A DNA stretch of 64,000 nt from Massilia sp. UMI-21 (GCA_015277795.1 CP063848.1:3658001-3722000), one strand, 5' to 3'. Counted from the stretch's first letter, positions 9,679 to 18,599 are shown. Numbers and translations are program-made. The notes: generated by a model not told the origin, from the letters alone.

Positions 9679-12600
9679 GGATCCTGCGCATCAGCGGCAA
9701 GAACCTGGCCTCGCTGGCCGGCGAATTCCAGGTCGACTTCGAAGCCGAACCGCTCGCCTCCAGCGGCCTGTTCGCCATCAGCGGCCCCACCGGCGCGGGA
9801 AAAAGCACCCTGCTCGACGCCCTGTGCCTGGCGCTGTACGACGCCACCCCGCGCCTGCTCAAGCGCGCCGGCAGCCAGTTGCCGGACGTCGGCGGCGACA
9901 CCGTCTCGGCGCTCGACCCGCGCACCCTGCTGCGGCGCGGCGCCGCCGAAGCCTGGGCCGAGGTCGATTTCGCCGGCAACGACGACATCCGCTACCGCGC
10001 GCGCTGGAGCGTGCGCCGCGCCTACGGCAAGGCCGGCGGCGCGCTGCAGGCGGCGAAAATGACGCTGCACCGGCTGCCGGAACTGGCGCCGCTGGGCGGC
10101 ACCAAGACCGAGGTCGCGGCCGAGATTGTGCAGCGCATCGGCCTGTCCTTCGAACAGTTCACGCGCGCCGTGCTGCTGGCCCAGAACGAATTCTCGGCTT
10201 TCCTCAAGACCGACGAGAACGAGCGCGGCGAACTGCTGGAGACCCTCACCGGCACCACGATTTACAGCGACATTTCACGGCGCGCCTTCGAGCGTTACCG
10301 GGCCGAGCAGGAGCGCACCCGCAATCTGGCCGCCAGGCTGGCCAACCAGGCGCCCCTGCCGCCCGACGAACGCGAGCAACTCGACGCCGAGCGCGTCAAC
10401 GCCGAGCTGGCGCTGGCGGCGGTGGACGCACGCCGCGCCGCCCTCGACGGCGAACTGCGCTGGCACCAGGAAGCCGCCAAGCTCGAGCACGGCGAAACCC
10501 AGGCCGGCGCTGCGCTGGCGGCGGCACAGGCGGCGCAGCAGGAAGCAGCCGGACGGCGCCAGCGCCTGGCCACCCTCGAGGCGGTGCAGCCCGCGCGTGC
10601 GCTGGCTGCCGAGGTCCTGCGCCTGCAAGAGGAACACAAGACGGCAGCCGCGTCGACGACCAGGCTGGAAGCGGCGTTGGCCGCCTCGCTCGACGCGCGC
10701 CGCCAGGCGGTGCTCGACGTCGACGCCGCGCTGGCCGCGGCCGACGCGGCCGAAAGCAGCTTGCGCGCCGCCGCGCCCCAGCTCGACGGCGCCAAGGCGC
10801 TCGATGCGGCCATCGCCGCGCTGGCGCCATCGCATGCGCAAGCCCTGACCGCGCTGGAAGCGGCCCGCCTCGAAGCGCGCCAGGCGCGCGCCGTGCACGC
10901 AACGAAAGCAGCGGAGCACGAGGCTGCCAAGAGTCAGCGCGAGCGTGCCGCCGGCTGGCTGGCCGCCCACGCGCGGCTGGCGCCGATGGCGGCCCAGTGG
11001 CCGCGCTGGGACAAGCTGCTGGCCCAGGGCGCGCAGTCGGTGGCGGCCGACGCCGCTGCCGCCACGGCCCTGGCGACGGCGCGCCGCCAGGCGGAAGAAG
11101 CCGGCACCACCGAACAGGCCGCCATGTCGGCGCTGACCGAGGCCCATGTGCGCCTGGATGCGCTCGACAGCGCGCGGCGCGCGGCGCTGGCTGTGCTCGA
11201 GGCCGCCGACCCGCAGGCGCTGGATCACGAACGCCGGGCCCTGGATGCGCGCCGCGAACGGCTGACGACGGCCGAACGCGCATGGAACGCGCTGCTCACC
11301 ACGCGCCAGGAATTCGCCGAAACCGCGGGGGAGCTCGACCGTGTGGACACGGCGCGTGCGGCCGCCGCCCGCTTGCTGGAAGAAGCACGCGCCACGGCGC
11401 CGGCCCTGCACGCGGCCATGCAGCAGGCCGAGAAATCCCTGGCCGCAGCCGAGCTCGCCTGTGCAGCGAGCGTCGAGGAATTGCGCGCCACGCTGCAAGA
11501 TGCGGCCCCCTGCCCGGTGTGCGGCTCGCACCAGCATCCTTATCGCGACGACGGCCGCGAAGACATGCTGCACAACATGCTGACGAACCTGCGCAGCGAA
11601 ATCGCCGCATGCCGGGCGCAGGTGCGCGACAATGAAGCGGTGCAGGCGGCCCAGGCCGCGACACTGGCCGCGTCGGGCGAGCGCGTTGCCGGACTCGAGC
11701 GTGAGCGCGCCAGCCTGCGCAAGCTGCTCGATGAACTCGAAGCGGAGTGGACGGCACAGCCGCTGGCCGCCGATGCGCCCGCCGACGCGCTGCGCACGGC
11801 ATGGCTGGCCGAAGCGCGCGACGGCCTGCGCGGCGCCGCGGCGGCGCTGGATGAGCGCGGCGCGGCGCTGCGGCGCGCGGCGCAGGCACGCGACGCCGCC
11901 CAGGCCGCCTTCGACAAGGCACAGCAGGAACATGCGCGCCTGCGCCAGGCTGCCGACAGCGCGCGCGAAGCCGGCGCACGCCTGCAGGCCGACCTGCGCG
12001 CCCTGACGGTCCAGCAGGAAGCCATCGCCGCACAGCTCGCAGGGCTGCTGGCCGAACTCGACCCGGTACTGTGCGACGCCGTCGGCGACGGCTGGCAGGA
12101 TGCCTGGCGCAACCAGCCGGCCGGCTGGCGCGAAGCCCGCGCCCAGGAAGCCGCACAGTGGCAGGAGCAGACCGCCGTGCTCACCCGCTGCACGGGGGTT
12201 GCCGCGACGCTCGAAGCCGAGCTGGCCGGCGCGCTCGAACGCATCGCCCAGGCCGACCGCCACGGCGCCGGGGTCGCGGCCGAATTCATCCGCATCGATA
12301 CCGAGCTCACGGACAAGCGCGCCCAGCGCATGGCCTTGTGGAACGGCCGCCCGGTAGCGGAGGTGGAACAGGAACTGCAGGCCGCGGTCGGCGCCGCGCG
12401 CAATCACCTGGCAGCACGCCAGGCGGTCGCCGCCGAGACGGCCCAGCGCGAAGCCAGCGCCCGCACGGCGCTGGCCCAGCTGGGCGCCCACATCGCCACG
12501 CTCGATAGTGCCGGTGCGAAAGCGTCTTCCGCCCTCGCCGACTGGCTGGAAGACTACCGCAAGTCGGCCTTCGTCAAGGGACTCGACCCGGTCGAGGATA

Positions 12601-13436
12601 CGGCCGAACTCGGCCGCCTGCTGGCGGTCGGCGGCAGCTGGATGGCCCAGGAACGCACGGCACTGGGCGCGCTCGACGCCGGGGCGACCGGCGCCGGCGC
12701 GGTGCTGGCCGAACGCCGCGCCCAGCGCGTGCTGCACGACGAAGGCAGGCCGGAAAGCGGCCTGGCTGCCGACACGGTGGCCGCCGCCGTCGACACCCTC
12801 ACGGCAGAGCGGCGCGCCGCCCACGACCTGGCCACCGAATTGCGCATGCGCGCCGGGCAGGACGATACCCGGCGGATGCAGGCGCAGGCGGTCATTGCCG
12901 ATGTCGAGCGCCAGCAGCTGGAAGAGCAGCGCTGGGGCAAGCTGTCGGAACTGATCGGTTCGAGCGACGGCAAGAAGTTCCGCAACTATGCGCAGCAGTT
13001 CACGCTCGACGTGCTGCTCGGCTACGCCAATGCCCACCTCGGCCAGCTGGCGCGGCGCTACCGCCTGGAGCGCGTCAGCCACAACGGCGCGCCCTCGCTG
13101 GCCTTGATGGTGCGCGACCAGGACATGGGCGGCGAAGTACGCTCGGTCAATTCCCTGTCCGGCGGCGAATCCTTCCTGGTGTCGCTGGCGCTGGCGCTCG
13201 GCCTGGCCTCGCTGTCCTCGAATCGGGTGCGGGTGGAGTCGCTGTTCATCGACGAGGGCTTCGGCAGCCTCGACACCGAGACCCTGGGCGTGGCGATGGA
13301 CGCGCTCGATGCGCTGCAGTCGCTCGGCCGCAAGGTGGGCGTGATCTCGCACGTGCAGGAGATGACCGAACGGATCGCCACCAAGGTGCTGGTGCGCCCG
13401 GGCGGCGGCGGCAGCAGCGCGGTGGTGGTCGAGTAG
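9675..13436 (+). CDS. sbcC: SbcC, SMC-like ATPase subunit of the SbcCD nuclease
   Basis: A 1253-residue Rad50-type ATPase. Walker A GPTGAGKS is at 37-44. A long Ala-rich coiled coil is broken by the zinc hook CPVC at 613-616, which joins two SbcC arms. The second coiled coil leads to the ABC signature (LSGGES, about 1162-1167) and Walker B FIDEGF. ATP binding and hydrolysis control access of DNA to the SbcD nuclease. The ATG at 9675 overlaps the sbcD stop; the reading frame is open further upstream, but that part overlaps sbcD and lacks family similarity. Confidence 0.96.
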   Translation: MRILRISGKNLASLAGEFQVDFEAEPLASSGLFAISGPTGAGKSTLLDALCLALYDATPRLLKRAGSQLPDVGGDTVSALDPRTLLRRGAAEAWAEVDFAGNDDIRYRARWSVRRAYGKAGGALQAAKMTLHRLPELAPLGGTKTEVAAEIVQRIGLSFEQFTRAVLLAQNEFSAFLKTDENERGELLETLTGTTIYSDISRRAFERYRAEQERTRNLAARLANQAPLPPDEREQLDAERVNAELALAAVDARRAALDGELRWHQEAAKLEHGETQAGAALAAAQAAQQEAAGRRQRLATLEAVQPARALAAEVLRLQEEHKTAAASTTRLEAALAASLDARRQAVLDVDAALAAADAAESSLRAAAPQLDGAKALDAAIAALAPSHAQALTALEAARLEARQARAVHATKAAEHEAAKSQRERAAGWLAAHARLAPMAAQWPRWDKLLAQGAQSVAADAAAATALATARRQAEEAGTTEQAAMSALTEAHVRLDALDSARRAALAVLEAADPQALDHERRALDARRERLTTAERAWNALLTTRQEFAETAGELDRVDTARAAAARLLEEARATAPALHAAMQQAEKSLAAAELACAASVEELRATLQDAAPCPVCGSHQHPYRDDGREDMLHNMLTNLRSEIAACRAQVRDNEAVQAAQAATLAASGERVAGLERERASLRKLLDELEAEWTAQPLAADAPADALRTAWLAEARDGLRGAAAALDERGAALRRAAQARDAAQAAFDKAQQEHARLRQAADSAREAGARLQADLRALTVQQEAIAAQLAGLLAELDPVLCDAVGDGWQDAWRNQPAGWREARAQEAAQWQEQTAVLTRCTGVAATLEAELAGALERIAQADRHGAGVAAEFIRIDTELTDKRAQRMALWNGRPVAEVEQELQAAVGAARNHLAARQAVAAETAQREASARTALAQLGAHIATLDSAGAKASSALADWLEDYRKSAFVKGLDPVEDTAELGRLLAVGGSWMAQERTALGALDAGATGAGAVLAERRAQRVLHDEGRPESGLAADTVAAAVDTLTAERRAAHDLATELRMRAGQDDTRRMQAQAVIADVERQQLEEQRWGKLSELIGSSDGKKFRNYAQQFTLDVLLGYANAHLGQLARRYRLERVSHNGAPSLALMVRDQDMGGEVRSVNSLSGGESFLVSLALALGLASLSSNRVRVESLFIDEGFGSLDTETLGVAMDALDALQSLGRKVGVISHVQEMTERIATKVLVRPGGGGSSAVVVE

Positions 13437-13531
13437 GCGCCCCCGCACAACACACGCCGACGGAACGCCGGCGCGGTGATGAACATCGGGGTGCTATCGC
13501 CTGTTCAAGCGCGATGTCGCGCACGCTGCCC

Positions 13532-14410
13532 CTAGGCGCTGACCGGCCGCAAGGACGGCGCGGGCGGACGGATGGCGCCTGCATCGGCGCCCTGCGCCAG
13601 CGCTTCTCGCCGGCCGGACAAGGCATTCCGGATCAGCTGCACGGTCTCGCCGGGCGCATCCCAATGCGGAAAATGCCCGCAGCGCTCGAACCAGTGGAGC
13701 TGCGCATCCGGGAACGCGGCCAGCGCCCGCCAGGCCTGGCGCGGGAAGCAGACCCGGTCGCGGCGCCCCCAGCCGATGATGAGCGGATGCGCCATGCTGT
13801 GGCGCGGGGCGCCCTGCTGTTCTTCGCCATAGGCAAGCTCGGCCAGCAGTTCGTCGAAGGCCGGCGCCGCGACATAGCTGCACAGTTCCCTGCTCACGAT
13901 GCCCGGGTCCAGCCTGGTCGGCCGGGCACTGAACTGGGCCAGCAACAGGGCACGCCCAATGGCCGTGTTGCATAGCGAGGGCAGTGCCGGACGCAGCAGG
14001 CGCAACAGACGGATCGAGAGGTAGATCGAGCTGAAGAAAGCGTGGCGCTCCCAGCCGCGCCAGAAGCCGCCCGGGTTGAGCGCTACCGCGCCGCCGACGA
14101 CCCCGCCGCGACGCGCCAGTTCCAGCACCAGGCGCGCGCCCATCGAACTGCCCACCGCGTCGATACCGGCCAGGCCGTGGTCATGGACGAAGCTTGTTAC
14201 CGCATCGGCCAGGCTCCGGATCGAGGTTTCGCCGCGCAGGCGCGGTGTCCGGCCGAAGCCGGGCAGGTCCACGGCAATCACTTCGCGGGTCGCGGCGAGA
14301 TCGTCCAGGATCGGTTCCCAACTCTGCCAATGGCCGCCGAGGCCGTGTATCAGGAGCAGCGGTTTCCCGGTGCCGCAACGGATATGATGCATATCGACCT
14401 CTCCTTCCAA
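13532..14410 (-). CDS. Alpha/beta-fold hydrolase
   Basis: A 292-residue soluble hydrolase. It has the oxyanion segment LLLIHGLGGHWQSW (about 18-31), nucleophile elbow GSSMG near 88-92, an acidic triad member in GWGRRDRVC and the catalytic His in RCGHFPHWD near 250. The family includes esterases, haloperoxidase-like and lipase-like enzymes; the substrate cannot be told from sequence. No signal peptide is evident. It is convergent with sbcC (95 bp apart, no clear terminator) and its promoter side faces the IS element. The C-terminal 25 residues are a poorly conserved extension. Confidence 0.85.
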   Translation of the reverse strand: MEGEVDMHHIRCGTGKPLLLIHGLGGHWQSWEPILDDLAATREVIAVDLPGFGRTPRLRGETSIRSLADAVTSFVHDHGLAGIDAVGSSMGARLVLELARRGGVVGGAVALNPGGFWRGWERHAFFSSIYLSIRLLRLLRPALPSLCNTAIGRALLLAQFSARPTRLDPGIVSRELCSYVAAPAFDELLAELAYGEEQQGAPRHSMAHPLIIGWGRRDRVCFPRQAWRALAAFPDAQLHWFERCGHFPHWDAPGETVQLIRNALSGRREALAQGADAGAIRPPAPSLRPVSA

Positions 14411-14593
14411 TAATCATGCCTTGGAAGGGTAGCCGAACTGCCGTGCGCTGCGCGTTCCTTAGAGATGAGCAATGCCGGGCGTGTCGTTCAAAGCAGCCCG
14501 TCCGATTGGCCGTTTGAGACGAATAGGCCGAATTACTTAGCGTAAATGCTTACCGTACGGTCCGCATTTGGCCGACGGCGGCCGTCTAGCTCA

Positions 14594-14651
14594 AGCATAG
14601 CAGGTCTCCAGGGGCGAAAAATCGCTCTCTGTCACGAAGGACCGGAACCGA
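14594..14651. repeat. Left copy of a degenerate ~60-bp direct repeat flanking the IS
   Basis: This stretch shares AGCATAGCAGGT, GAAAAAT (same +22 offset), GTCACGA (offset 37 versus 38) and a CCGG...CCGACC end with 16359-16420. The IS begins right at the end of this copy. It reads as non-coding dispersed-repeat sequence, not as part of the IS. Confidence 0.55.
14648..14651. repeat. Target site duplication, left copy (CCGA)
   Basis: CCGA directly precedes the left terminal repeat, and the same CCGA directly follows the right one at 16338-16341. This is the expected footprint of insertion and marks the element as intact. Confidence 0.75.
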
Positions 14652-16337
14652 CCCAGCCTGTGTAAAAACACAGGACCGTGTAAACGAACCCGGCTGGGTT
14701 AACGTTGAGGGAGTATCTCATCACCGGGGTGTTAAATGAAGCGCTTTATCGAAGGCGAAGACCGTGGGCAAGGCACGCTACTGCCAGAGCACCTGGATGA
14801 CTACGTCACCGAAAACAACCCGGTTCGGGTGGTCGACGTATTCGTCGATGAGCTTGACCTGGCCAGTCTGGGTTTTGCGCGGGTGATACCTGCAAAGACT
14901 GGCAGGCCAGCGTACCACCCGGCTGTACTACTCAAGCTCTACATCTACGGCTACCTGAACCGCATCCAGTCGAGCCGCAGGCTCGAGCGCGAAGCGCAGC
15001 GCAACGTCGAGCTGATGTTGCTGACCAGGCGCCTGACCCCGGACTTCAAGACGATAGCGAACTTCCGCAAGGACAACGGCAAAGCCATTCGTAATGTCTG
15101 CAGGCAGTTCGTCGTCTTGTGCCAGCAGCTGGATCTGTTCTCGGATGCAGTGGTGGCGATCGACGGCAGCAAGTTCAAGGCCGTCAACAGCAGCGACCGC
15201 AACTTCACTGACGCCAAGCTCAAGCGCAGGATGACGGAGATCGAAGCGAACATCAGCCGCTACCTGACAGAACTCGACACGGCAGACCGGCAGGAGCCGG
15301 CTACTGCACAAGCGAAAAGCGTTCGCCTGAACGACAAGATCGCAGCGTTGAAATCACAAATGGCTACGCTCAAGGAAATCGAAGCGAAGCTGGAAAAGAC
15401 TGGAGAAACGCAGATCTCGCTCACCGATCCGGATTCTCGCTCGATGATGACGCGCGGCTCAGGCATCGTTGGCTATAACGTGCAAACAGCGGTCGATGCC
15501 AAACACCATTTGATTGTCGAGCACGAGGTCACTAACAATGGCAGCGACCGCGATCAATTGTCCGGCATGGCCAAGAAGGCCCGCGCAGCGATCGGTACGG
15601 CGACGTTGACAGCGATTGCCGACCGAGGCTACTTCAAGGGCGAGGAAATCCTGGCCTGTCATGAGGCGGGCATACGTGCTTTGGTGCCGCCTACGAAAAC
15701 TTCCGGGGCCAAGGCCGATGGCCGGTTCGACAAGGCCGACTTCATCTACGATTCCGAAAAGAACGAGTACCGCTGCCCGGCTGGCGAAGCCTTGATATGG
15801 CGATTTTCCAGCGTCGAAAAAGGCATGACGAATCACCGCTACTGGAGCTCGAACTGCAAGGGCTGCCCGCTCAAGGACAAGTGCACGCCGAGCACTCAGC
15901 GGCGCGTGACGCGCTGGGAACATCAGGATGTGCTCGACGACATGCAGGCACGTCTTGAACAGACGCCCGACGCCATGCGCATCCGGCGTTCAACCGTCGA
16001 GCATCCCTATGCCACGATCAAGGCATGGATGGGATCCACACACTTTCTAACGAAAGGCCTGGAACGTGTGAAGATCGAAATGAGCTTGCATGTGCTGGCT
16101 TACAACTTTAGTCGTTTGCTCGCGCTGCTTGGCATGCAGGGAATGCTGGCGGCGATTAGGGCGTATGCCCGTTTTCTGCCGCCAATCGGGCTGTTTGGAG
16201 CGTTCTTGCTGCTGGTCTTGCCGAGGACTGGAAAACGGGGCGGCCAAGGCTATGGCGCTTCTATAAGCTTTTGGATAGGCCGTGAGCCGTACTATTCGGC
16301 TTACGGATCCAGTTAATGAGTTTTTACACAGGCTGGG
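14652..16337 (+). mobile_element. Complete IS element of the IS1182 type (1686 bp)
   Basis: The ends are perfect 18-bp inverted repeats: CCCAGCCTGTGTAAAAAC at 14652-14669 and its complement at 16320-16337. They are flanked by a 4-bp duplication CCGA. One transposase gene fills the element. Inside the left end, ACCCAGCC (14651-14658) can pair with GGCTGGGT (14692-14699), which would form a hairpin in read-through transcripts before the transposase start. The intact ends, duplication and full-length gene suggest a recent, possibly active insertion. Confidence 0.9.
14736..16316 (+). CDS. IS1182-family transposase
   Basis: A 526-residue DDE transposase. The N-terminal part (about 1-125) has the typical RGQGTLLPEHLDDYV and RPAYHPAVLLKLYIYGY segments. 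The catalytic core holds VAIDGSKFKAVNS (first Asp), IADRGYFKGEEI (second Asp) and STVEHPYATIKAWMG (Glu). A Cys-rich insert (CKGCPLKDKC) of the kind seen in IS1182 transposases lies near residue 380. The gene looks intact with no frameshift. Codon use is less GC-rich than that of the neighbours, as expected for a mobile gene. The stop lies 3 bases before the right terminal repeat. Confidence 0.95.
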   Translation: MKRFIEGEDRGQGTLLPEHLDDYVTENNPVRVVDVFVDELDLASLGFARVIPAKTGRPAYHPAVLLKLYIYGYLNRIQSSRRLEREAQRNVELMLLTRRLTPDFKTIANFRKDNGKAIRNVCRQFVVLCQQLDLFSDAVVAIDGSKFKAVNSSDRNFTDAKLKRRMTEIEANISRYLTELDTADRQEPATAQAKSVRLNDKIAALKSQMATLKEIEAKLEKTGETQISLTDPDSRSMMTRGSGIVGYNVQTAVDAKHHLIVEHEVTNNGSDRDQLSGMAKKARAAIGTATLTAIADRGYFKGEEILACHEAGIRALVPPTKTSGAKADGRFDKADFIYDSEKNEYRCPAGEALIWRFSSVEKGMTNHRYWSSNCKGCPLKDKCTPSTQRRVTRWEHQDVLDDMQARLEQTPDAMRIRRSTVEHPYATIKAWMGSTHFLTKGLERVKIEMSLHVLAYNFSRLLALLGMQGMLAAIRAYARFLPPIGLFGAFLLLVLPRTGKRGGQGYGASISFWIGREPYYSAYGSS

Positions 16338-16341
16338 CCGA
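16338..16341. repeat. Target site duplication, right copy (CCGA)
   Basis: Matches 14648-14651 on the other side of the element. Confidence 0.75.
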
Positions 16342-16358
16342 TCTCGGACGTTCGGCCC

Positions 16359-16420
16359 AGCATAGCAGGTTGCCCGATTGGAAAAATTCAGGGACGGTCA
16401 CGACCGGCTGCAATCGACCC
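16359..16420. repeat. Right copy of the degenerate ~60-bp repeat
   Basis: Partner of 14594-14651, aligned with only a one-base shift across about 60 bp. It continues into CAATCGACCCG, matching the CCGACCC junction where the IS entered the left copy. A weaker third resemblance (AGCAGCCCGTCCGATTGG) can be seen near 14490. Confidence 0.5.
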
Positions 16421-16471
16421 GAAGGAGACGAACGCGAACCGCTGCATAAGCGCCTCAGTTTGCACTTCAAA

Positions 16472-16810
16472 TTACGACCGCATCCTTCGGTGCTCACCAA
16501 CCCCGACGCCAATCGGTTCTATCACAATCCGACTGGAGAAATCTGCCGCGACTACCTCTACTGGTGCACGAGCGTCATTGAGCCGATACTTCTGAATCAG
16601 CTCGAACGCGGCAGGTTTTCCGACGTAAGAGCAGTCTTTGGCGTTTGCGTAAACGATAACATCTTGGGTGGTGATGTACTCGTCAATTAGCTGGATAACC
16701 AAATCGCGATCAAGTTCGTCGCTTCTCATGAGATGTCGGTAGCCATCGGCATCCGAGACACCAAAATAGCAAAGCTTCCTCATCAGCGAGTGAATTTCAC
16801 GTGGCGTCAT
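16472..16810 (-). CDS. Hypothetical protein, orphan next to the IS
   Basis: A 112-residue soluble protein that I do not recognise. It has a natural amino-acid make-up with regular hydrophobic spacing (ELDRDLVIQLIDEYI, DVIVYANAKD, FELIQKYRL, VEVVAADF) and is noticeably less GC-rich than the rest of the window. This suggests a real gene of foreign origin. It sits alone between the IS-flanking repeat and a zinc-ribbon gene on the other strand. Size and setting would fit an orphan immunity or antitoxin gene, but nothing in the sequence shows that. Confidence 0.55.
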   Translation of the reverse strand: MTPREIHSLMRKLCYFGVSDADGYRHLMRSDELDRDLVIQLIDEYITTQDVIVYANAKDCSYVGKPAAFELIQKYRLNDARAPVEVVAADFSSRIVIEPIGVGVGEHRRMRS

Positions 16811-17064
16811 GCATCGTATCCGGAATCTCTTCGTTTGCTGATCTCACGTCCGCTCCTGGCCCGGTTGCAGACATCAGCTTGGCCCAGTGTAGGGTGCTGT
16901 TGCCCGCAGCGCAAGTAATGGATTGCCATAAGCCGTGAAGCCCGTAAAGCCGTCTGGCGTCACCATTCACGCAAGCATGCCGGCGCTCCGCCGGGCGGCC
17001 TGCCCCGGCCGCCCGGCCCTCCGGTACAATGCGCCCTTTGCTCCAATACCTGTCCAACACCACC

Positions 17065-17274
17065 ATGAAACCCGCCCGCTTCCTCACCTTCAAATGCGCC
17101 AAGTGCGCGAAACCCGTCAAGGTCACCCTGCAGAAGGTCTCGGCCTGCTCGCACATCCAGCCTTACCTGGGCGTCTGCGAATGCGGCGAACCCAAGCGCC
17201 ATGCCACCGGCAGCCCGGACGCGGTCAAGTCCTACCTCGAATCGGCCGACGGCAACTGGCAGCACCATCACTGA
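17065..17274 (+). CDS. Small zinc-ribbon-like protein
   Basis: A 69-residue basic protein with CAKC near residues 11-14 and a CECG motif near 38-41 (C-X2-C ... C-X-C), consistent with one zinc-binding ribbon; Cys28 and His30 lie between them. The function is unknown. The ATG at 17065 is preferred because the in-frame upstream part overlaps a promoter-like TACAAT (17033-17038 area). Its stop overlaps the start of the methyltransferase gene by one base (TGATG at 17272-17276), so the two form an operon. Confidence 0.7.
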   Translation: MKPARFLTFKCAKCAKPVKVTLQKVSACSHIQPYLGVCECGEPKRHATGSPDAVKSYLESADGNWQHHH

Positions 17275-18437
17275 TGAGCCATCCAATGGCTGACATCGTC
17301 TGGGTCGAGGGCGGCACGGAACATCGCGCGCAGTGGCGCTCCGAGAGCGGCTGGCCGGTGCCGAAGAAGGTGGTCGTCGCCGACGACACCATGAACGCCG
17401 ACACCGCCTACCGGCTGGCGCTGGACGGCACCGCCCTGCTCTGGCGCGGCGACTTCCAGAACGCGCGCCAGCTCTTGAGCGCGCTGGTGCGCCGGATCGA
17501 GCACAAGAGCGAGCGCGCGCGCCGCGCCAAGGCTAAGGGGGCGGCCACAGCCGCCGCCACGCCGGCCGAACTGTTCCACCGCCACCGCCTGCAGCAGCTG
17601 CAGCGCGCCCGCACCCTGGCCATGCTCCTGATGCCGTTCGAGGCCGACCACACGATACCGCTGCGCCGCGCGCCAGACGTGCGTGACGCCTGCGCCGAAG
17701 CTTACGGCCCTGCGCAGGCCCCGTACGTCGCCTCGCTGCGCGAACTGCTGGGCCTGATCGGGGCGCACGAATGGCGCCGCAAGGGTGTGCGCATCCCCGC
17801 CCTCGATGCGAATATCCACCCGTGGTACGGCGTGTTCTCGCCGGTGCGCGGCGAATACGTCGAGCTGGTGGCGCAGGCGCCGCTGCCCCGCGGGGCGGGG
17901 CTGGCCTTCGACATCGGCGCCGGCACCGGCGTGCTGTCGGCGGTGCTGGCGCGCCGTGGCGTCGGGCGCGTGCTGGCCACCGACATGGATCCGCGTGCGC
18001 TCGGTTGCGCGCGCGAGAACATCGCCCGCCTCGGCCTGTCGGCGCAAGTCGACGTTGTCGAGGCCGACCTGTTCCCCGAAGGACGGGCGCCGCTGGTGGT
18101 GTGCAACCCGCCCTGGCTGCCCGGCAAGCCCAGTTCGGCCATCGAGTACGCGATCTACGACCCGGACAGCCGCATGCTCAAGGGCTTCCTGGCTGGCCTG
18201 GCAGCGCACCTGGCGCCGGGTGGCGAAGGCTGGCTGATCCTGTCGGACCTGGCCGAGCACCTGGGCTTGCGCTCGCGTGAGCAGTTACTTGGCTGGATCA
18301 GCGATGCCGGGCTGGACGTGGTGGCGCGCCACGATGTGCGTCCGACGCACGCCAAGGCAAGCGACCCCGACGATCCGCTGCATGCGGCGCGTTCGCGTGA
18401 AGTCACCTCGCTGTGGCGGCTGCGGGCGGCCGCCTGA
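17274..18437 (+). CDS. Class I SAM-dependent methyltransferase with NPPW motif
   Basis: A 387-residue protein. The N-terminal half (1-200) is Arg/Ala-rich and helical. The C-terminal half is a Rossmann-type methyltransferase with motif I FDIGAGTGVLS, motif II ATDMDPRAL and the catalytic NPPW (VVCNPPWLPG). NPP[YFW] enzymes methylate planar nitrogens: glutamine amides (PrmC type) or adenine/guanine in RNA or DNA. The exact target cannot be decided. It is translated with the zinc-ribbon protein just upstream, which may be its partner (inference). Confidence 0.85.
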   Translation: MSHPMADIVWVEGGTEHRAQWRSESGWPVPKKVVVADDTMNADTAYRLALDGTALLWRGDFQNARQLLSALVRRIEHKSERARRAKAKGAATAAATPAELFHRHRLQQLQRARTLAMLLMPFEADHTIPLRRAPDVRDACAEAYGPAQAPYVASLRELLGLIGAHEWRRKGVRIPALDANIHPWYGVFSPVRGEYVELVAQAPLPRGAGLAFDIGAGTGVLSAVLARRGVGRVLATDMDPRALGCARENIARLGLSAQVDVVEADLFPEGRAPLVVCNPPWLPGKPSSAIEYAIYDPDSRMLKGFLAGLAAHLAPGGEGWLILSDLAEHLGLRSREQLLGWISDAGLDVVARHDVRPTHAKASDPDDPLHAARSREVTSLWRLRAAA

Positions 18438-18446
18438 ACGGCTCAC

Positions 18447-18482
18447 CGGCGGGCGCAATCAATTCCCTGATTGCGCCCGCCG
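18447..18482 (+). terminator. Long perfect hairpin after the methyltransferase gene
   Basis: Two perfect 15-nt arms (18447-18461 and 18468-18482) enclose a 6-nt loop and begin 9 bp after the stop codon. There is no T run, so it may act as an RNA 3'-end stabiliser or a weak terminator. Its right arm contains the -35 of the initiator tRNA promoter. Confidence 0.55.
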
Positions 18483-18499
18483 CCGATCCGCGCTATAAT
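18471..18499 (+). promoter_or_regulatory. Promoter of the initiator tRNA gene
   Basis: TTGCGC (18471-18476), a 17-bp spacer and a perfect TATAAT (18494-18499). The tRNA starts 12 bp later. Confidence 0.75.
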
Positions 18500-18511
18500 A
18501 TTTTCCTCAGA

Positions 18512-18588
18512 CGCGGGGTGGAGCAGTCTGGCAGCTCGTCGGGCTCATAACCCGAAGGTCACAGGTTCAAATCCTGTCCCCGCAACCA
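18512..18588 (+). tRNA. tRNA-fMet (CAT), initiator
   Basis: A 77-nt cloverleaf with encoded CCA. Anticodon loop CTCATAA gives CAT. Initiator hallmarks are visible: position 1 is C facing A72 (mismatch), and the anticodon stem carries three G:C pairs (GGG/CCC). It is followed by its own terminator. Confidence 0.97.
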
Positions 18589-18599
18589 AATACCGATCA

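Noticed and set aside
10275..13448. 1057-codon open frame on the minus strand opposite sbcC
   Set aside because: Low-complexity Arg/Gly/Ala translation without any motif; sbcC on the other strand has all family motifs.
16797..17156. 119-codon minus-strand open frame upstream of the orphan gene
   Set aside because: Half of it lies opposite the zinc-ribbon gene and reads as a shadow; the rest has no family resemblance or ribosome site.
16935..17273. N-terminal extension of the methyltransferase by 113 codons
   Set aside because: It would overlap the zinc-ribbon gene in another frame and has Arg/Pro-rich noise; the ATG overlapping the zinc-ribbon stop is a better start.
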